A stretch of 64,000 nucleotides of DNA from assembly GCA_029962745.1 (NCBI GenBank), contig CM057158.1, forward strand, positions 9,116,949 through 9,180,948. The letters are read 5' to 3'. Positions 35,478 to 46,324 of this stretch are shown one piece after another. The number at the start of each line of letters is the position of its first letter. Position 1 is the stretch's first letter. The notes under the pieces were generated by a model. It saw nothing but the letters and a program-made list of their open reading frames with translations. It ran no database searches and was not told where the DNA came from. Source of the DNA: Echinometra lucunter. Taxonomy: Eukaryota; Echinodermata; Echinoidea; Camarodonta; Echinometridae. A program made the translations under genes and the position numbers.

Positions 35478-35790
35478 GAGAGAACATTCTTACTCAGTCA
35501 CTGGTTGCAGGTAGAATACATCTATGCTAATGTCTACCCTATCATGTGCTTTAGAAATAGGGAAGTAGTGAGTAACAGAGCTGGATGAAGGAGAGAGGTA
35601 GAGTGGGAAGGGGGTGGGAGAGATAGAGGAAGGGAGAAATGAAGTTATATGATGGAGAGAGAGAGAGAGAAAGGGAGAGGAGAGATAGAGAGAGGAAAGG
35701 AAGACATTCGGTTGCTGATTACAGCTGGAAGACATCTATGATTATGTCTACTTCATCAAGTTCACTTAGGAACAGGGAAGTGGTGACATG
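34871..35790 (+). repeat. Tandem array of the Piezo exon tail (about 6 units)
   Basis: Units start at 34871 (the real exon tail), 35028, 35181, 35340, 35511 and 35725. Each has (T)TACAG or TTGCAG, then about 57 bp encoding VEDIYANVYPIKCFRNRE plus V or L, then usually GTGAGT and a GA-rich spacer. Periods are about 157, 153, 159, 171 and 214 bp. Units 2-4 are nearly identical to the exon; unit 5 has a few changes; unit 6 has an in-frame stop. All lie in the intron before the exon at 36224. Confidence 0.92.
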
Positions 35791-36223
35791 AAGAGGTAGA
35801 AGCAGAGAAAGAGGAAGAGGGAGAGTAGAAGAGTTGTGCAAAAATGTGGAATGGCATGTAGCAAAATGTTTACGCCAAAAGAGAGTTCTCATGTGTCCTG
35901 TCTGTCATATTCTACATAAAAATTCTAGAACTAAAGTTATTTGATTTATGTTAAATACGGATGACCCTATCATGTTTTGTTTGCTTTAGGGGTCTTGTAC
36001 AGTACGCATATAAAATTTCGTACAAGAATGATTAGTGCATTTTAAGACCTTTGAATTGTAACTTATGTTCGACGTATGTTTGATATTTTTGATGAATACA
36101 CACGTAAAGTTATTTGTATTTCAGGTTTTGCTGTTCAATTTTTCATTAACATTTTCTTTCTCTCTCTCTCTCTCTCTCCCCCTCTTTTCCTGTTTCTCTC
36201 TCCTTTGGAAAAATCTACCCTAG

Positions 36224-36409
36224 GCCTACCCTGTTCCCCGGGGCACCAAGACAACTTGGTTGATCAAGTATGGAGTAGGAGGAGGGATGTTGATTGCCCT
36301 CATATTTGTGCTCTGGTTCCCTCTCATCCTCATCTCGCTTGCTAACACCACCAGCATCGCGAACCCACCTACTTCAATGTCTGTTGAAATCAGCTTTGGT
36401 GGATTTGAG
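36224..36409 (+). CDS. Piezo: Piezo exon, outer pore helix
   Basis: Acceptor TCTACCCTAG, donor GAG|GTTTGC, phase 0 at both ends. It reads AYPVPRGTKTTWLIKYGVGG, then the outer helix GMLIALIFVLWFPLILISLA, then the start of the cap with MSVEISFGGFE. The KYGxGG and LWFPL motifs are conserved. Residues 934-995. Confidence 0.97.
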
Positions 36410-36609
36410 GTTTGCTGATTATTTTCTCAATAATACCTTGTGGGTTAATTAAAAGGAAGTCCATATCCAACCCCAATTTTCATGACGTGAATACTTCAAT
36501 GCACTTTACAATGCTACTATTATTACCCCTGATCACTGGATTTACAAACATAAATGTTATAAAGCTGCTAAACTAAAATAAATGCTGAGACAATTAAATA
36601 GTCTTTTGG

Positions 36610-36800
36610 GCCGTTCCACAGGTTAGTATACAAATATACTTTGCCCCCCGAAGTGAATGGTAGTATTCGAGTCACCGAGGCCCATAGTTTTAACCAGAAA
36701 CTCGAAATTATGGCAGAGTATATTTGTTTTATATTTTGGATCAAGATTTATATATGTATTTGTACACTTTATTTTATATTTTTCTTGATTAATACACGGC
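36610..36800. repeat. Repeat related to the hairpin family
   Basis: TACAAATATACTTTG...CCCATAGTTTTAACCAGAAA...GTATATTTGTTTTATAT shares its layout and end with 43448-43600. Confidence 0.5.
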
Positions 36801-37599
36801 CCCGTTGTAAATCAGCCAAGTAGGTGAAGTGGGTTTTTACCTTGTTTATTAAAATAAATCAGTCAAATGACACCAAATCAATATTCTTTATTTCATGTTT
36901 ACGTCTTATTGAATGCTTTATGGCACTAAACGTTGTACGGATAAACTGCAAAGTGATCGGAAATTGAGAAACGCAGTAGCTGTGACACCGCGAGAGTTCC
37001 CCATGGTGCGCACTCGTGCTCTCGTATGCCCCACCGAATTTTCATTTTGCGCATAGATTTTGCGTACTGTGACATCATTTCACAAATAGTATATACTATT
37101 TGGAAAATGTCATCATAAGAGTGACGTCATTTCCCAAATAGTAAACCTTCATGCCAACATTCTGAAATAGCTGAAAATGCCAATGATCACGTGAAGGTCT
37201 TTAAGCCAATCATGAAAGGATAAATTTCTGATCCAAAATATAATCCAAATAGTGTAATGTGTGTAACCAACTTCTGAAGTTTTGATGCTGTATTTACTAC
37301 TCTAATTTATACATATATGTGCAGTGTTGTGAATAAAACTCATTTACGATTAAACACCTGTAGTCAGAGAACAGGAGATTAATATCTCTCCAAATGTAAC
37401 ATGAGTAACCATGGAATTGCCCTTTTACAAGGCTAGAGCCGACTACATGTAATGTAGAATAGAGTCCCAACACACTGCATATTTGAAAATTATTCACCCC
37501 TACGACAAAGGATGCTCATGGTGTTGCTCAAGGTGTCTACCAAGTACTGGCTTGAGCAAAGGTATCCAGGATGCAAGAAGCAGTCATAAATTCATTCAT

Positions 37600-37705
37600 T
37601 TCAGGTGTCAGGTACCCACTTACTTCACCTGAGTTAAGAAGAGCCAAATTAAAGATCAAGATTAATGCCTCGATAGAATGACACAGCTGGGACTCAAACT
37701 GCATA
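37600..37705 (-). repeat. Fragment of tRNA-derived repeat
   Basis: GGTACCCACTTACTTCACCT...GGGACTCAAACTGC has the same layout as 45740-45830 (GGTACCCACTTATACACCTG...GGGATTCGAACCC). Confidence 0.45.
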
Positions 37706-37801
37706 CCATTTGATTAACGTTTGATGAATTGTCCTCTAGGACTGAATTTCAACCTTCATATAACTAATGCTTTTTTCCCCCCTCTTTCTGTCTTTCTCCA
37801 G

Positions 37802-37894
37802 CCCATCTTCAAAATGAATGCCCTAAGTGAAGACTTGAACATGATCAATACAACTGAGTGGGACAACCTCAAGAAAGAATTTGCACAGGATGTA
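37802..37894 (+). CDS. Piezo: Piezo exon, extracellular cap part 1
   Basis: Acceptor CTTTCTCCAG, donor GTA|GTAAGT, phase 0 ends. It reads PIFKMNALSEDLNMINTTEW and then DNLKKEFAQDV. PIFxM directly follows GGFE as in family caps. Residues 996-1026. It contains one N-x-T glycosylation sequon. Confidence 0.93.
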
Positions 37895-38269
37895 GTAAGT
37901 CTCGTACTTTTTATCTTATTGCCTGTTGGGACTAGGAGGCTCTTGCATTAAAACCCATGGGAAGGAAAGGATTCAGTAGTCCCAAGGTTAAAACCAACCA
38001 AAGCACATTCACAAAGCATGTATCTAATGGCCACTGTCAATAGGTGGCTTTTCTAGACAGCTTAAGGAACAAATATTTCTCTGTAAAGTGAAGCAGTATA
38101 GATGGCCACTGTAACATTTGGTCTTTATAAAGAGGTGACTACCAAGATGGTTCCCCAGTATTCATCTCCATTCTATGACTGTATCTTGAATGGGATATAA
38201 ACATACCAAACAGTACAGTGCCAGGATCTAGTTGTCAAGAAACTGAACTTTGAAGAACAAGTTGTACAT

Positions 38270-38375
38270 GTACTCTGTATGACCAAGCAAAGAATTTCCT
38301 TGTGTGGCTCATACAGAGTGAATGTACTACTTGTTCTGTATGAGCCACACAAAGAATTTCCTTGTGCCACACTGC
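38270..38375. repeat. Short palindrome with repeated word
   Basis: AAAGAATTTCCTTGTG occurs twice, and TGTGTGGCTCATACAGA faces TCTGTATGAGCCACACA. It would fold into a stem of about 16 bp. Origin unknown. Confidence 0.6.
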
Positions 38376-38965
38376 ATTTCTCACAACGGAGATTTACCAT
38401 TGGCTTTAAGATCATTGAAGGTTTCAAGTGCAAAATTAATCTATTAGGGTGTCTAGTGGGTACTCCTGCAAGACCAGAAATTTGTAATTTTGCAAAGATT
38501 TTGTGTTGAACAGAGCAATCTTTGCACCATATTGTGCATATTGTTTTGTGCTGATCGTTTGGCAAAAGAGCGTCTGTGGCAGTCAGCATTTTTGGCAAAT
38601 AAAAGGTTTGCATTATGTGCTGGTTGTCAGCTTTGCCTGGATGATTCATTGACAGTTGGAAATGGGTAGATTCCAGTATAAAGCCTATGGGGATGAGATA
38701 ATTAAGTTGTCAGTAGCTTTCAGTAGACTGCTTTTTTTTTTCATATTAAAGAATCCAGTTGTTGACTAGATAAAGAAAATTTCTTTGTTTTTGTTTGGTT
38801 TTAACAAATCTTGTAGTTTAGGCTAAAGTAAAATTATGTCCTATTCTAAGCTGAGATTTAATGGTGTTTTACCAAAAAGCATAGATCTGGTACTCCTCAT
38901 ATTTCATCATGTCATAGAACTCTCAAATTATTTACATTGATTCTTATTCTCTGTATTTTCGTCAG

Positions 38966-39135
38966 AATGCAAGATCTTTCCTAGACAGCTATCGTCAAGA
39001 GGATGTTGTGATCGCTACCATTAGCGGTAACTCGACAGGAACTTGGGATATCAGTCCACCAAGTAGACAGAACCTCATTGAAAGCCTGATGAATGATGAT
39101 AACCTCTATGTCTCCTTCACATATTCCTTCTCAAG
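38966..39135 (+). CDS. Piezo: Piezo exon, extracellular cap part 2
   Basis: Acceptor TTTTCGTCAG, donor CAAG|GTAATA. It reads NARSFLDSYRQEDVVIATIS, then GNSTGTWDISPPSRQNLIES and LYVSFTYSFS. The W-x-ISPPSRQ motif is conserved in Piezo caps. Residues about 1027-1082, with an N-x-S/T sequon at GNST. Confidence 0.96.
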
Positions 39136-39779
39136 GTAATATTGCATTTCTCCTCAAAAATTGAAACATTTGAGTTACTACTAAAATAATAATTGATTAA
39201 AATAATGTTTCCCGTCAGGACTGAAGTATTTCTACCATAACTACCAAAGCAGGAGCTAAACAACCATCATAAGGGGCCTATTAGCATTCACATAATTTCT
39301 TCATTCCTTTTTGAGAGGATTCAATACAATGGATACTGTAACTACCCCTTAGCCAAGCTATCTACTTATTAAGGTGCTCAGACATTCAAGGAATTTCCTT
39401 TTAACGGGTTTTGTATTAATTTCACCTTGATGGAGAATGGCAATTTCAAATGAGTCTCTTGCCAAGTACAGAATAGTGCCTTAATTAGCAGGATTTGGAA
39501 TCCTTTAATAGGTGTTCCATATAGTCTGATGACTTACCGTATCCAATGATCCATGTCACCTTTTAATGACATTTTTGTTGCTCAGAAACATTCTTTTATT
39601 CAAGCAATACTTCCACACCAAGTTTTTAATTTTTGGATGAAAAAGATCAGTACCTGTTCCCTTTGTAGAATGTAACAGATTTTGATAAACTAAAGCAAGA
39701 ACATATAAATTAAGATTAATCTGGACATTAGATTTGATGTGTATTATTAGGTTTATTTGTTTTCTTTCCTTCATGACAG

Positions 39780-39860
39780 GCTTGGTGGGGCAGAAAACAA
39801 ACCCTGGTTAAAGGATGAAATTTCCTCAGACAAATCTGAAAATACTCTGAAAAGTGTTTT
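39780..39860 (+). CDS. Piezo: Piezo exon, extracellular cap part 3
   Basis: Acceptor CATGACAG, donor TTTT|GTAGGT. It reads RLGGAENKPWLKDEISSDKS and then ENTLKSVL. The donor at 39861 is chosen over the AG|GTAGTT further on because it alone gives phase 2 for the next exon and avoids the in-frame TAG. Residues about 1083-1109. Confidence 0.85.
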
Positions 39861-40075
39861 GTAGGTAGTTTATGTGGCCATTGCAACAAACATGGCGCAG
39901 TTGTTGTTGTTTTTTTTTTTTGTCAGCTGTGACGACTTGTTGTGTCTGTATTGGAGAATCTGTCTTTTATTAACCTTGTAAAGACTGAACCACTTGATAT
40001 GGTTACACCTTTGTTGCATGATGGCTTGCTGAAATGCCCTTGTCGGTATCTTAAATGATACATTTTTCTCTATGA

Positions 40076-40289
40076 AGGCTTATTCACATATTTTCACCCT
40101 GCGGTAAACTCCCACTTTTTCAAGTGTGTAAATGAATGGTATATGAAGCAGCAAAGAAAGAAGAAACACTGGGGCAAAAATGATCTTTTTTGCCTCCTGG
40201 AGGCATAAGTCATAAGTTGAGCAGTATATGGCGCCATATGTGAATACTAAAAAAAAAGGGGGGATTGCCGCTGATATTAGAACGAGCCT
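40076..40289. mobile_element. Short TIR element, 214 bp
   Basis: Left AGGCTTATTCACATATTTTC; reverse complement of right AGGCTCGTTCTAATATCAGC. The same AGGCTT-TTC style as the element at 6700. The 3-bp flanks (TGA and TCA) do not match as a direct duplication. Confidence 0.5.
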
Positions 40290-40899
40290 TCAGTCCTCAA
40301 AATATGTGGTCAGGTTTCCTCTGACTCCTACAGACTAAGAACACGTACAGGTATGAGCATGCCTGGGAGTACTTTACATATCTTTAAAGGAACTCAAGTT
40401 GTTTTCTACATTGTAGAACTCATTTGTTCATGTTTCTCACTGTCAGACTTAAGTCTCGTCATTGCTCTGAGGATATGCTGCTTGCAGACCTTACTTTTTT
40501 ATGCGATCTCCATATATACCCTTTCTCTATTTGTACTCTAGCATGGATACAATTTTTGTATCACCTTGTATTTATTGATAATAGTGGAATCTGTCTAAGT
40601 AAGATGAGGTTTGAATACATCTGAATTATCTAATGTTTTCCAGGCATATCTTATGCTCTCACTGCCATTCTTATCAAACGGATAAGAATAAAGTTGATAC
40701 AGAATTTGATCCGTTGATTGTGAGTTGTTTTTTTAATTCGGTTCTCTGACTTCTACTCTACTTCAATTACCCTTGGCTTAATTTTGTCAAAGGTAGAGAT
40801 TTAGGTTAAGGTTGCAGTGGAGTTGTAGGTTAAGGTTTGGGTTAGGTATAGTTTTGGATAACTTTTATTTTATTTTACCGGACTGCTTAGAAAGTTTGT

Positions 40900-41045
40900 G
40901 TGTACTTGTAAGTCAGCAACTCAGGGACCTATGGCTTTATCGAGGAGTAATGCTTTCAAAATAAAGGGCACTAGAGCATCAACATGGTTTGAACCTAGGA
41001 CATCCTGGTCTCGAGATCACTTCTCAGCCACTGAGCCATTCTGTC
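40900..41045 (-). repeat. tRNA-derived SINE-like sequence
   Basis: On the minus strand an A-box word TGGCTCAGTGG is followed about 36 bases later by a B-box word GGTTCAAACC, the internal RNA polymerase III promoter layout of tRNAs. No paired acceptor stem is evident, so it is a tRNA-like repeat head, not a tRNA gene. Confidence 0.55.
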
Positions 41046-41287
41046 ATATGTTGTCGTATGTTGATTTCTTCTACAATTCAGATTTGACATGAATGGACAC
41101 TGAGAACACAAATATGCAGGCTGTGTTAGCCTCATGTTTAACAATGTCCGAGTAGCCACTTGGCAGAAAATTATCATTTAATCCCTTTGTTTGTTCAGCA
41201 TGGGATGTTTTATCCATCTTTCAATTGTTATGCTACAATGTACCTGGTAATAATGACTATGATCTTTCATTTTCTTTTCATTCACAG

Positions 41288-41413
41288 GATCACTAATAAT
41301 GCCCAAGTAACACCAACCATTGAGAACAATTATGACGTAAAATTGACTCCAGAATATAAAGGCTTCAGAGAAGATCTTATTGATCAGCTTCAGTTCACTT
41401 CGAATACGCCAGG
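41288..41413 (+). CDS. Piezo: Piezo exon, extracellular cap part 4
   Basis: Acceptor TTCATTCACAG, donor CAGG|GTAAGA. It reads ITNNAQVTPTIENNYDVKLT and then EYKGFREDLIDQLQFTSNTP. Weakly conserved cap sequence, accepted on phase and on the continuous frame across both junctions. Residues about 1110-1151. Confidence 0.87.
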
Positions 41414-41657
41414 GTAAGAAAGCAACAGAAATGATTGACTTTGATCAATATTGTATGTATATATGAATTGTATTATTCCTTTGAAGCATGCTGTGTATGT
41501 TATCATAGATAATGGCTCTCCTGTTCAAAGAATAACACTTAGAAACAAGCTTTATGCTTTCGGCTTAAGCATAGCTGCCAACCATTCCAGTTTTCAAGGA
41601 ACAATTCCTAATTTTTAGCCATAAAATCAACACTATTGAGGCAAGATTCTTCTCTCT

Positions 41658-42236
41658 TTATGCCTCCGCCCACCGTAGGTGGTTGCCGGAGGCATTATGT
41701 TTTCAGGTCGTCCGTCCGTCCGTCCGTCCCGTTTTCGTTCTCGCAATAACTTAAGAACCGTTTGACAGATCAACTTCAAACTTGGCTCGTGTATGCATAT
41801 GGGAGGGACAATGATCTGATTAGATTTTGGAGTCTCAAGGTCCAAGGTCAAGGTCATAGAGGTAATAATACACATAAAAATGGCTCGTTCTCGCGATAAC
41901 TTAAGAACCATTTGACAGATTGGCTTCAAACTTGGCTCATATATGCACATGGAAGGGACAATGATCTGATTAGATTTCGGGGTCAAAGGTCATAGAGGTC
42001 ATTATGTACATAGAAATGGTTCGTTCTCACCATAACTCAACAACCATTTGCCCGATCAACCTCAAACTTAGCACATGTATGCATATGGGAGAGACAATGA
42101 TCTGATTAGATTTTGGGGTCTCAAGGTCAAAGGTCAAAGGTCAAAGGTCATAGAGGTCATTGTATAAATGAAAATAAATCAACATGAAGTGCCATTTATT
42201 TCTGATTTGGTAATGGCGGAGGCATAAAGTTCGACC
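41658..42236. mobile_element. TIR repeat with CGTCCGTC run and AGGTCA arrays
   Basis: Ends TTATGCCTCCGCC and GGCGGAGGCATAA are perfect inverses. Inside, after (CGTC)n, there are three units of 135-152 bp beginning CGTTCTCGCAATAACTTAAG and containing CAAACTTGGCTC and ATGATCTGATTAGATTT. DR1 words occur at 41980-41992, and four AAGGTCA units in a row at 42123-42150. Non-coding. Confidence 0.75.
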
Positions 42237-42529
42237 ACGCCTGGTCGAAGATTCATCTAGTTTTTTCTGAAAACTTCCATGTAAAAAGCATACAAAATAC
42301 ACTTTATTCCTAATTTTTTCCTGAGGTATTCATCATATTTACTGTAGAAGGTTTACACGTATGATTAAGGTTGTGGATATCTATTGAACTCTCTGCATGA
42401 AAAAAAAATGCACAGAACACTTACAAATAGTAAAATATCTGTTTTAGTTAAGCGTTTAGATATTTTTTTTTATTTAGTAAATTATTATGATTACAGAGGT
42501 TGTCTTGAATTTTCTCCTGTAACTTTCAG

Positions 42530-42609
42530 TTTGATAATGAATTTGATTCCGACGTACATCAAGGTACCGGCCCTCTCCAGCCCAGAACCAGTCACAGTAC
42601 TACTTGACA
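42530..42609 (+). CDS. Piezo: Piezo exon, extracellular cap part 5
   Basis: Acceptor AACTTTCAG, donor GACA|GTAAGT. It reads GLIMNLIPTYIKVPALSSPE and then PVTVLLD. The IPxYIKxPA segment corresponds to the FPKYIRAP-type segment of vertebrate caps. The acidic run that follows it in vertebrates is not apparent here. Residues about 1152-1178. Confidence 0.93.
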
Positions 42610-43017
42610 GTAAGTAGACAGCATCTGAGATTGCTAAGATTTTGCATATTCCCTCATATTCAAATCATAATAGTTTGTAATAAATAAAATATTTGTTTTG
42701 ACCTTCACATATAATTGCAGTTATACTTGTTGAATCTAAATCTTGTGATGCAATGTCTTGTGCACAGTCTATCTGTGGCTAAATTGTGGAAAATATTGCA
42801 TATGTTGAAAGGTGTAGCCTAAATGCTAAAAAGATACAAAGGTTAGGTTTCTGTTTATTTTGTAAAACAGGAAATTTAAAATTGCCTGCCATTCCATAGC
42901 TTTCTAGTACAAGAAAAAGCTTCACCTGCTTCGCAATTGCATTGAGGCAGGGCTTTTCTTTCAGGTAACTACATTAAGACATGTTGTCTGTTCCTTTTCC
43001 CCACTTTCAACTTCTAG

Positions 43018-43183
43018 CGACGGGTTACGGTAATGCTTTTCTTCACCTGGAGACTGGTGAGGTCCCAAACCTGAGTGGCACCAGAGAATGGTGGGAGGTG
43101 TCCACGAATAGTTCAACCCTCAGGATAACGACATTCAATGAGAGGGTAGCATCAGAGTTACTCGCGCCTCTGTCAAGTTATGG
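43018..43183 (+). CDS. Piezo: Piezo exon, extracellular cap part 6
   Basis: Acceptor AACTTCTAG, donor ATGG|GTAAGT. It reads TTGYGNAFLHLETGEVPNLS, then REWWEVSTNSSTLRITTFNE and RVASELLAPLSSYG. The WW pair and the F-N-E-R-V...L-x-x-YG ending match the cap-to-inner-helix junction. Residues about 1179-1233. Confidence 0.95.
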
Positions 43184-43447
43184 GTAAGTTCATGGAGCCA
43201 CAGGATTCCTGCAGTGTTAACCCGTTGACTACTGAATTCTCAGACTCCCATAGACTTAATACAGGGACCACCCGGTTCCTGTAGACAACGGATTAATCAT
43301 AGAGGTAAATGGGAATTTGGAAGTTGGTGACTTAATGTGATTGAGAAGGAGTTGGAATCCTCTCCTCTCTGGCAGGCATTTATTCATGAAACTACAGAGC
43401 TGTTGGGCTAACCTATCAGTTGTTATACAAATATTGACTGCTTTGAG

Positions 43448-43566
43448 GGGCATGGTTGGAACTATAGCCAAAGGTGATCTCGAAACTGTACTATGTCCCG
43501 AGACGAAGTCGAGGGGCATAGTACAGTCTCGAGATCACCGAGGAGTTATAGTTTTAACCATGACCC
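43448..43566. repeat. Hairpin-forming repeat
   Basis: CATGGTTGGAACTATAGCC...GGTGATCTCGAAACTGTACT pairs with AGTACAGTCTCGAGATCACC...TTATAGTTTTAACCATG. Followed by AATATTTGTTTTATAT, as in the 36.7-kb relative. Confidence 0.75.
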
Positions 43567-43904
43567 GAAAAATAAACGGTCAATATTTGTTTTATATACC
43601 GCATCCCACTTAATTTATGCTAAATTAAGGCATTAAAATAAAGTTGTCGTGCTAGCTACCGGTCAGAGAAATTAAAGTAATCAAATTTCACAATGCGCAA
43701 ATATAGATATGCGTGCAAGATAGTTACACACATCTTACCCGGCCTCCTTCTCTTGAGCTAGCAAACCATGTACTTATGTATTTTACACAGAGGTAGAACT
43801 ATCATGTCCAGTCAATAGTTTTTTTGCTTTATGCCCGGCAGTCAGCTAGTGGTTTCCATGACTGCCTCTTTGACGAATCAGAGGCCTAGAATATTAGAAT
43901 AAGG

Positions 43905-43938
<34 letters not shown>

Positions 43939-44983
43939 TGACAGGTTAAAAGTGTACGGTAATGTTTTCGTCTCTATTCACACCAAATTCACCAATAACA
44001 ACTATCAATTTCAAGTCCCTGGCTCAAACGCATGAAGAAAAGGTGAAAAGGAAGACAATGCAAAGAGTATTATGCGGTTCAAATCTTCCAATGAATAATG
44101 GTCTTTATTACAATAATTGACTTTCACAGCAATTCAAATGACACGGTCACTGACTGTCGGGAAACGACCCGTAATAAGATGACCGAAAATCAAATCAGAG
44201 AAAACTAAAGTTACGGAAAATACTGCAAAATACTGAAAATACTAAAAATACCTAAAATACTGAAAACTACTGAAAATATAGCGGAAATACAGAAATACAG
44301 AAAAAAAATAGAAATGCCGAAAACCAACACAGCACCGTCGTGCCGCACGGCGCACAGTGCACGTGACGATGTCTACAATGTGAATAAAAATACAAGAAAG
44401 AATATACAAAATATCATAAATACGATACAATATGTTTTGAGCATGTATACAAAATATGGAGAGTGAACATCATGTGCTTACAAGCTGCATTAATAAAATG
44501 ATATAGATTTCGAACCCGAAGTACTTGTTCTCGCAATTAATAATGGTTAAATCAATCAATGAAACAAACTTCCAAGACAATATAAATTCATAATACATCT
44601 CCCGATAACCGAGATATCGAATATCAAAACAATTATAATGAAGAATTATAATGAATCAGCTTCTGTCTACCAATACTTCCACCTATCACAAAGATGCATA
44701 AAAAAGAAATGAATATTTACAATTGTTCATCATACATATCATAAGCATTTACCTTCAGACAGGTCTACCAAGAATGAGTTATTGACATCAGCTTGACCAC
44801 CACCTCCAGCGGGTTTTGACAAACGATATTACTTCAATCAATGCAGCCACGGCTACACAATAAAGTAAATAAACCAAAGTATTTCAGATATTTGCTGAAT
44901 TATAATTCCACATATATCGCAATGAATCATAACTTTTACATAGTGATTATACCAGCAAAACGCAACACATTGTTTACTGCATA

Positions 44984-45022
<39 letters not shown>

Positions 45023-45382
45023 ATAGACAAACGTAAGTCAACTTATGCATCAAGCACTATTATGCAGAATACAATTATTTTGGAATATAAATTGCAAATA
45101 TGGAAATAACAAAGCATTCATAATATACAAATATAAACAATGAATAATATCAATACGATTTTCGTATGCTTACCTCAATCGGGCAAGAGGTAAAGAAGAC
45201 AAGATGCAGAGATTCGGAGATAACGAATATGTCGTCTGCAATAATTCAAAGTGTTGCCTTTATGCGTTGTTTAAAACACCAAAACAGCATAAAACAAAGC
45301 GCTCCTATGACGCGCTTGCATTGAGCGCGAATAGCCGCTGGCAGCCATGACAACCGAACGAGAGGCCAATCCTGTCCTCTCA

Positions 45383-45614
<232 letters not shown>

Positions 45615-45835
45615 TGGTCCATTTATATAGCGCAGCAACTATATGCATATACTCTACTGCGCTCTACAAAGTTAATATTATTACCCCGGCTGAAGGAGCT
45701 GCCATGCAAGGCGCTAACAGGAATTTCTTCCTACCGGGTACCCACTTATACACCTGGGTGGAGAGTGGCAAATGTGGATTAATGTCTTGCCAAAGGACGT
45801 TAGTGCCAGGCCGGGATTCGAACCCTCAACCCTAT
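45615..45835 (-). repeat. tRNA-derived SINE-like sequence next to the TAA array
   Basis: The minus strand holds GGGTTCGAATCCCGGCC, a perfect B-box. Downstream it reads GGCAAGACATTAATCCACAT, CACCCAGGTGTATAAGTGGG and TATATAAATGGACC, then TTA repeats. The A-box side is degraded. Fragments recur at 5762, 24626 and 37600. Confidence 0.65.
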
Positions 45836-46071
45836 ATAAAGTATATAAAGTTACCTATCCATTGACTTGAAATCAAGATGGCTTCTGTCAAGAGGATCTG
45901 AGAATTCAGTTATCAGTGACTGAACTGGATAGAATATGTTATTATTAATATTATCCAAGCAATGTGCCAGTTGAATATAAATCTGGATTAAATCCGATAA
46001 ATGTTAGTGTGGAATGAAAAGGAAGTCATTGTGGAGTTAATTCATTCATCCTTCTCCTTCCCCTCACACAG

Positions 46072-46324
46072 AATCATTGGCCTCTATGTATCCCTGGTGT
46101 TGGTGATTGGGCGCTTCCTGCGCATGTACTTCAGCGGTATCTCCTACCAGATCATGTTCAATGAGCTGCCTAACGTGGACCGCATCCTCAAGCTGTGTCT
46201 AGACATCTACCTGGTGAGGGAGTGTGACGAGATGGAGCTGGAGGAGGACCTCACTGCCAAGCTCATCTTCCTCTACCGCTCTCCAGAGACGCTCATCAAG
46301 GTCACCAAGTGGAAGACGGATTGA
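46072..46324 (+). CDS. Piezo: Piezo terminal exon: inner pore helix and C-terminal domain
   Basis: Acceptor CCCTCACACAG. It reads IIGLYVSLVLVIGRFLRMYF (inner helix), then SGISYQIMFNELPNVDRILK, then LCLDIYLVRECDEMELEED, LTAKLIFLYRSPETLI and KVTKWKTD before TGA. The Met-Phe pair (IMFNELP) and Pro-Glu pair (SPET) that form cytosolic pore constrictions in vertebrate Piezo1 are both kept. The exon is markedly GC-rich relative to its surroundings. Residues about 1234-1317. Confidence 0.99.
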
